Shown piece by piece: positions 5,917-8,533 of a DNA stretch of 8,533 bases. Numbering within the stretch: position 1 is the stretch's first letter; the number at the start of each line of letters is the position of its first letter. Location of the stretch: positions 1-8,533 of the forward strand of contig DASWFO010000204.1 of the NCBI GenBank assembly GCA_036394195.1, given 5' to 3'. Under the pieces are notes generated by a model that did not search any database, was not told where the DNA came from, and saw only the letters and a program-made list of their open reading frames with translations. The translations under genes were made by a program, and so were the position numbers. This stretch comes from DATJPD01 sp036394195 (GTDB lineage Bacteria; Pseudomonadota; Alphaproteobacteria; CACIAM-22H2).

Positions 5917-6696
5917 ATGGCGTATGCGACCATTCAGCTCGAGACCGCCGGCCAGGTGGCGACGCTCACCCTGAACCGGCCCGACAAGCTCAATTCGTTC
6001 ACCGCCGAGATGCATGGCGAGCTCAGGGATGCGCTCGCGAAAGTTGCCGAAGGCGGCATACGGGCGTTGCTCATCACCGGGGCCGGCCGCGGCTTCTGCG
6101 CCGGACAGGACCTGTCGCAGCGCGCCGGACCCGTCGCACCCGATCTCGGCGACACCATCGAAAAAATGTTCAATCCCCTGATCCGCGCCGTCCGCCGTCT
6201 CGAGCTGCCGGTGATCGGTGCGGTGAACGGCGTCGCCGCCGGTGCCGGCATGAGCCTGGCGCTCGCTTGCGACATCACGCTCGCCGCCCGGTCCGCGACC
6301 TTCCTGCAGGCGTTCGCCAAGATCGGCCTGATTCCGGACGCCGGCTCGACGTTTTTCCTGCCCCGGCTCGCCGGCGACGCGCGCGCCCGCGGCCTTGCCA
6401 TGCTCGCCGAGAAGATCACCGCCGACCAGGCGGCGGCCTGGGGGTTGATCTGGAAGGTCGTCGACGACGACAAGCTCATGGACGAGGCGCAGGCGGTGGC
6501 GCGTCATCTGGCGACCCAGCCGACGCGCGGGCTGGCGCTGATCAAGCAGGCGCTGAACCAGTCGGCGGCGAATGATCTCGACCGCCAGCTCGACCTGGAG
6601 CGCGACCTGCAGCGCCTGGCCGGCCGCACCGAAGATTACCGCGAAGGCGTGGCGGCGTTCCTCGAGAAGCGCGCCCCGGGCTTCAAAGGCCGATGA
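5917..6696 (+). CDS. paaG: PaaG, ring-1,2-epoxyphenylacetyl-CoA isomerase
   Basis: This 259-residue enoyl-CoA hydratase/isomerase (crotonase) family protein is close to the 262 residues of E. coli PaaG. PaaG converts the phenylacetyl-CoA ring epoxide to oxepin-CoA and also shifts double bonds in the later beta-oxidation-like steps. The oxyanion-hole segments are GRGFCAGQDLS (57-67) and NGVAAGAGMSLALACD (104-119). IGLIPDAGSTFFLPRL (136-151) carries Asp141, equivalent to the catalytic Asp of characterised PaaG proteins, and lacks the glutamate expected of a hydratase. The frame is open far upstream, but homology begins at the ATG at 5917 and earlier codons lie within the paaN coding region on the other strand. 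It is the first gene of the rightward paa unit, and paaI follows after 4 bases. A related crotonase such as PaaF is less likely because of the Asp-containing motif. Confidence 0.93.
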   Translation: MAYATIQLETAGQVATLTLNRPDKLNSFTAEMHGELRDALAKVAEGGIRALLITGAGRGFCAGQDLSQRAGPVAPDLGDTIEKMFNPLIRAVRRLELPVIGAVNGVAAGAGMSLALACDITLAARSATFLQAFAKIGLIPDAGSTFFLPRLAGDARARGLAMLAEKITADQAAAWGLIWKVVDDDKLMDEAQAVARHLATQPTRGLALIKQALNQSAANDLDRQLDLERDLQRLAGRTEDYREGVAAFLEKRAPGFKGR

Positions 6697-6700
6697 CCTC

Positions 6701-7156
6701 GTGACCAAGCAGGCGCCGAGCCCGCAGGCGATTGCCGAAGCCGCCCGGGCGGCCATGTGGGCGCAAGATCGGGCCAGCCAGGCGCTCGGCATGGAGGTGA
6801 TCGCCGTCGGCCCCGGTTTGGCGACGCTCCGCATGACGGTGCGACCCGACATGTGCAACGGCCACGGCAGCTGCCATGGCGGCATGATTTTCACGCTGGC
6901 CGATTCCGCTTTCGCGTTCGCCTGCAACTCGCACAACAAGGTCACCGTGGCGAACAACTGCAGCATCTCGTTCCTGGCGGCGGCGAAAAAGGGCGACGTG
7001 CTGATCGCCGAGGCCGCCGAGCGCCACCGCGGTGGCCGGTCCGGGGTCACCGACGTCACGGTCACCGATCAGGCGCGCCGCGTGATCGCCCTGTTCCGCG
7101 GCCATTCCACGCAGATAAAAGGTGAGCTCGTTCCCGGCCTTTCGCCCGAAGGTTAA
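6701..7156 (+). CDS. paaI: PaaI, hydroxyphenylacetyl-CoA thioesterase
   Basis: This 151-residue hotdog-fold thioesterase aligns throughout with E. coli PaaI (140 residues). PaaI homologues hydrolyse phenylacetyl-CoA and its ring-hydroxylated derivatives, rescuing CoA from dead-end products. The signature MCNGHGSCHGGMIFTLADSA (51-70) holds Asn53, His59, Gly60 and the catalytic Asp68, equivalent to Asp61 in E. coli. FAFACNSHNK and the late VIALFRGHS also match the family. The GTG at 6701 is chosen because it gives family length and begins 4 bases after the paaG stop. A later ATG at 6755 would drop the first 18 residues. The only purine-rich stretch upstream, AAAGG, is 11-12 bases away, so translation may be coupled to paaG. 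The stop codon is embedded in a TTAA-rich inverted repeat that precedes the PAS-domain gene. Confidence 0.92.
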   Translation: MTKQAPSPQAIAEAARAAMWAQDRASQALGMEVIAVGPGLATLRMTVRPDMCNGHGSCHGGMIFTLADSAFAFACNSHNKVTVANNCSISFLAAAKKGDVLIAEAAERHRGGRSGVTDVTVTDQARRVIALFRGHSTQIKGELVPGLSPEG

Positions 7157-7179
7157 CGGGCCTTTACGCTTCGTTAACC
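7151..7179. promoter_or_regulatory. GGTTAACG/CGTTAACC inverted repeat upstream of the PAS_5 gene
   Basis: GGTTAACG (7151-7158) and its exact reverse complement CGTTAACC (7172-7179) are separated by 13 bases. Each arm contains the palindrome GTTAAC. The left arm covers the paaI stop codon. The right arm is within GTTAACCAG (7173-7181), a 9-mer also found at 3492-3500 beside the histidine kinase. The TTAA cores are 17 bases apart, not the 7 of a classical CtrA site, so two half sites or a different dimeric regulator would be needed. A role in a promoter for the PAS gene is inferred. Confidence 0.4.
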
Positions 7180-7250
7180 AGAAAGAGCGGACCCTAGCCT
7201 TTGGTTTGCGGGGACAGGCCTGGCCGTCAAACAGCCGGGCGGGGCGAGTT

Positions 7251-7790
7251 TTGACAAAAGAAGACGGCCAGCCGACCGGCGAGTTTCGCGATCAGATCCG
7301 CCACGCGGACCTGCGCCGCCTCTATGACTATTGGGAATCGCGGCGGGCCGGCCGGCGCTACCCAGCGCGCAGCGACATCGACCCGGTCGAGTTCAGTTTC
7401 GCGCTCGGCAACGTGACCTTGATCGAGGTCCTCTACAATCCGGTGCGCTTCAAGTTCCGCCTCATGGGCTCGCTGATGGCGCAGCGCGTCGGCCGCGACC
7501 TGACCGGCAAGATGGTCGACGAGCTGCCCAATCCGGCGTACCGGGATTTGCTGCTCACCGCGTATCGCCAGGCGATCGAGACCGGGTTGCCGAACACGGC
7601 CCTCTACGAGCAGACCATCGAGGGCCGGCCACGGCAGTTCGAAGTCCTGCGCCTGCCGCTGGCCGAGGACGGCCAAACCATCAACATGCTGCTGCTGTGC
7701 CCGATGTTCTTCGAGCCGCTGCCAAGCTGGCCGCCGCTGCGCACGCTGCCGCCCGGGACGGTCGGGCCGCCGCGCCAGGTCGGCGAGTAA
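7251..7790 (+). CDS. PAS_5-family PAS-domain protein inside the paa cluster
   Basis: This protein of about 179 residues resembles the stand-alone PAS_5 family of alphaproteobacteria. The typical core is LRRLYDYWESRRAGRRYPAR (21-40), then DPVEFSFALGNVTLIEVLY (44-62), and FKFRLMGSLMAQRVGRDLTG (68-87), which forms the central PAS strands. A Pro-rich tail follows (157-175). There are no kinase, receiver, GGDEF or DNA-binding motifs and no membrane segment, so it is probably a cytoplasmic sensor or partner protein. Its ligand is unknown. It has the same orientation as paaG, paaI and paaK and lies between paaI and paaK, so it could be cotranscribed, although 94 bases with TTAA repeats separate it from paaI. 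The start is uncertain: TTG at 7251 is preferred because GGGGCGAG precedes it by 2 bases and the domain begins soon after. TTG at 7206 or GTG at 7122, overlapping paaI, are alternatives, and there is no early ATG. Confidence 0.75.
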   Translation: MTKEDGQPTGEFRDQIRHADLRRLYDYWESRRAGRRYPARSDIDPVEFSFALGNVTLIEVLYNPVRFKFRLMGSLMAQRVGRDLTGKMVDELPNPAYRDLLLTAYRQAIETGLPNTALYEQTIEGRPRQFEVLRLPLAEDGQTINMLLLCPMFFEPLPSWPPLRTLPPGTVGPPRQVGE

Positions 7791-7827
7791 TCCCCCGCAT
7801 CAACCCGGCCCGCCGGCTGTGCTAAAT

Positions 7828-7853
7828 CTCCCTGATAAGACCTAAAGGGAGGA
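7828..7853 (+). promoter_or_regulatory. paaK ribosome binding site within a possible hairpin
   Basis: GGGAGGA (7847-7853) is a strong ribosome binding site 10 bases before the paaK ATG and supports that start. CTCCCT (7828-7833) is the reverse complement of AGGGAG (7846-7851), with 12 bases between, so the leader RNA could fold and hide the site. Such folding would allow translational control. The stem is only 6 bp with a large loop, so its stability is uncertain. Confidence 0.45.
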
Positions 7854-7863
7854 CGCATCGCCC

Positions 7864-8533
7864 ATGACCGTCCGCAAACCAAAGCCCAAACGCCGGCGGT
7901 CGAGCAGCAGCCCGACACGACGCTCGCGGCCGCCCGCCTTCAAGCTCGTCGAACGGGCAGCGCCGGCCGTGGCCGGCAAGACGCTGCGCGCCGGCGCTGA
8001 ACGGCGCGCGCTCGATCCGATCGAGATCGCGAGCCGCGACGAGATCGCGGCCCTGCAGGCCAAAGGTCTCAAATGGACCCTGCAGCACGCCTACAAGCAC
8101 GTGCCGCATTATCGGAAGAAGTTCGATGCGGCCGGCATGCATCCGGACGACTTCAAGCGGCTCGAGGATCTCCGCAAGTTTCCCTTCACCACCAAGGAGG
8201 ATCTCCGCGTCACCTACCCGTTCGGCATGTTCGCCGTGCCCCGCGAGCAGGTGCTGCGCATCCACGCCTCATCCGGGACGACCGGCAAGCCGACGGTCGT
8301 CGGCTATACGCGGCGCGATCTCGATGTGTGGGCGGAGCTCGGCGCGCGCTCGATCCGGGCCTCCGGGGGGCGGCGCGGCGACGTGGTGCACGTCGCCTAT
8401 GGGTACGGCCTGTTCACCGGCGGCCTTGGCGCACATGCCGGCGCCGAGCGGCTCGGCTGCACCGTGGTCCCGGTGTCGGGCGGCATGACCGAGCGGCAGG
8501 TCCAGCTGATCACCGATTTCAAGCCCGACATCA
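7864..8533 (+). CDS. paaK: PaaK, phenylacetate-CoA ligase, 3' end beyond the window
   Basis: The visible 223 codons correspond to the N-terminal half of phenylacetate-CoA ligase, an adenylate-forming enzyme that uses ATP to join phenylacetate to CoA, the first step of the pathway. From residue 50 onward it matches E. coli PaaK closely: LDPIEIAS, LKWTLQHAYKHVPHYRKKFD (69-88), the nucleotide-binding loop ASSGTTGKPT (135-144), and HVAYGYGLFTGGLGAHAGAE (176-195). Residues 1-49 are additional, about 43 more than in E. coli, and rich in Arg, Lys and Ser (RKPKPKRRRSSSSPTRRSR at 4-22). The upstream start at the ATG 7864 is supported by a strong ribosome site. A GTG at 7969 would remove 35 residues of the extension but has no comparable site. 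It is the last visible gene of the rightward paa unit, 73 bases after the PAS_5 gene. The frame is open to the window edge. Confidence 0.93.
   Translation, partial: MTVRKPKPKRRRSSSSPTRRSRPPAFKLVERAAPAVAGKTLRAGAERRALDPIEIASRDEIAALQAKGLKWTLQHAYKHVPHYRKKFDAAGMHPDDFKRLEDLRKFPFTTKEDLRVTYPFGMFAVPREQVLRIHASSGTTGKPTVVGYTRRDLDVWAELGARSIRASGGRRGDVVHVAYGYGLFTGGLGAHAGAERLGCTVVPVSGGMTERQVQLITDFKPDI

Noticed and set aside
5848..7065. Minus-strand open frame of 405 codons opposite paaG and paaI
   Set aside because: It covers two well-supported genes in antisense and has no family features.
7822..8265. Minus-strand frame opposite the paaK 5' end
   Set aside because: The plus strand has an unmistakable PaaK sequence with a strong ribosome site. 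The minus frame shows no domain.

Overview
The window is high-GC, gene-dense DNA, best explained as an alphaproteobacterial chromosome. A Rhodospirillales-like source is plausible but not provable from this sequence. The reasons are a PleC/DivJ-like hybrid of PAS and HisKA domains, a PAS_5-family protein of the kind common in Rhodospirillales, and a TTAA-N7-TTAA box resembling the binding site of the cell-cycle regulator CtrA. I see no mobile elements, tRNA or rRNA genes, CRISPR array or broken genes.

Left part: a gamma-glutamyltransferase-superfamily Ntn hydrolase (90-1946, +) runs tail to tail into a membrane-bound PAS-sensor histidine kinase (1953-3395, -), with only 6 bases between their stop codons. 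The hydrolase keeps the catalytic Thr but has lost most residues that bind the gamma-glutamyl group, so a different substrate is likely. No response regulator accompanies the kinase.

Middle and right part: a phenylacetate (paa) catabolic cluster arranged around a divergent promoter region (5789-5916). Leftward run paaN (aldehyde dehydrogenase without a hydratase domain) and paaY (hexapeptide-repeat thioesterase). Rightward run paaG (isomerase), paaI (hotdog thioesterase), a PAS_5-domain protein, and paaK (phenylacetate-CoA ligase), which continues past the window edge. PaaK activates phenylacetate to phenylacetyl-CoA. The epoxidase PaaABCE is not in view and would act next. PaaG isomerises the ring epoxide to the oxepin and later acts in the beta-oxidation-like phase. 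PaaN would oxidise the aldehyde produced by ring cleavage. PaaI and PaaY would release CoA from stalled or toxic intermediates.

Unusual points: two PAS-domain genes sit beside or inside the paa cluster, and each is preceded by TTAA-rich intergenic DNA sharing the 9-mer GTTAACCAG. PaaK has a basic N-terminal extension of about 43 residues, and a possible hairpin covers its ribosome binding site. A palindrome lies in the spacer of the proposed paaN promoter. The proposed paaG promoter would put the transcript start at or next to its ATG. No paa repressor gene (PaaR or PaaX type) lies in the window.
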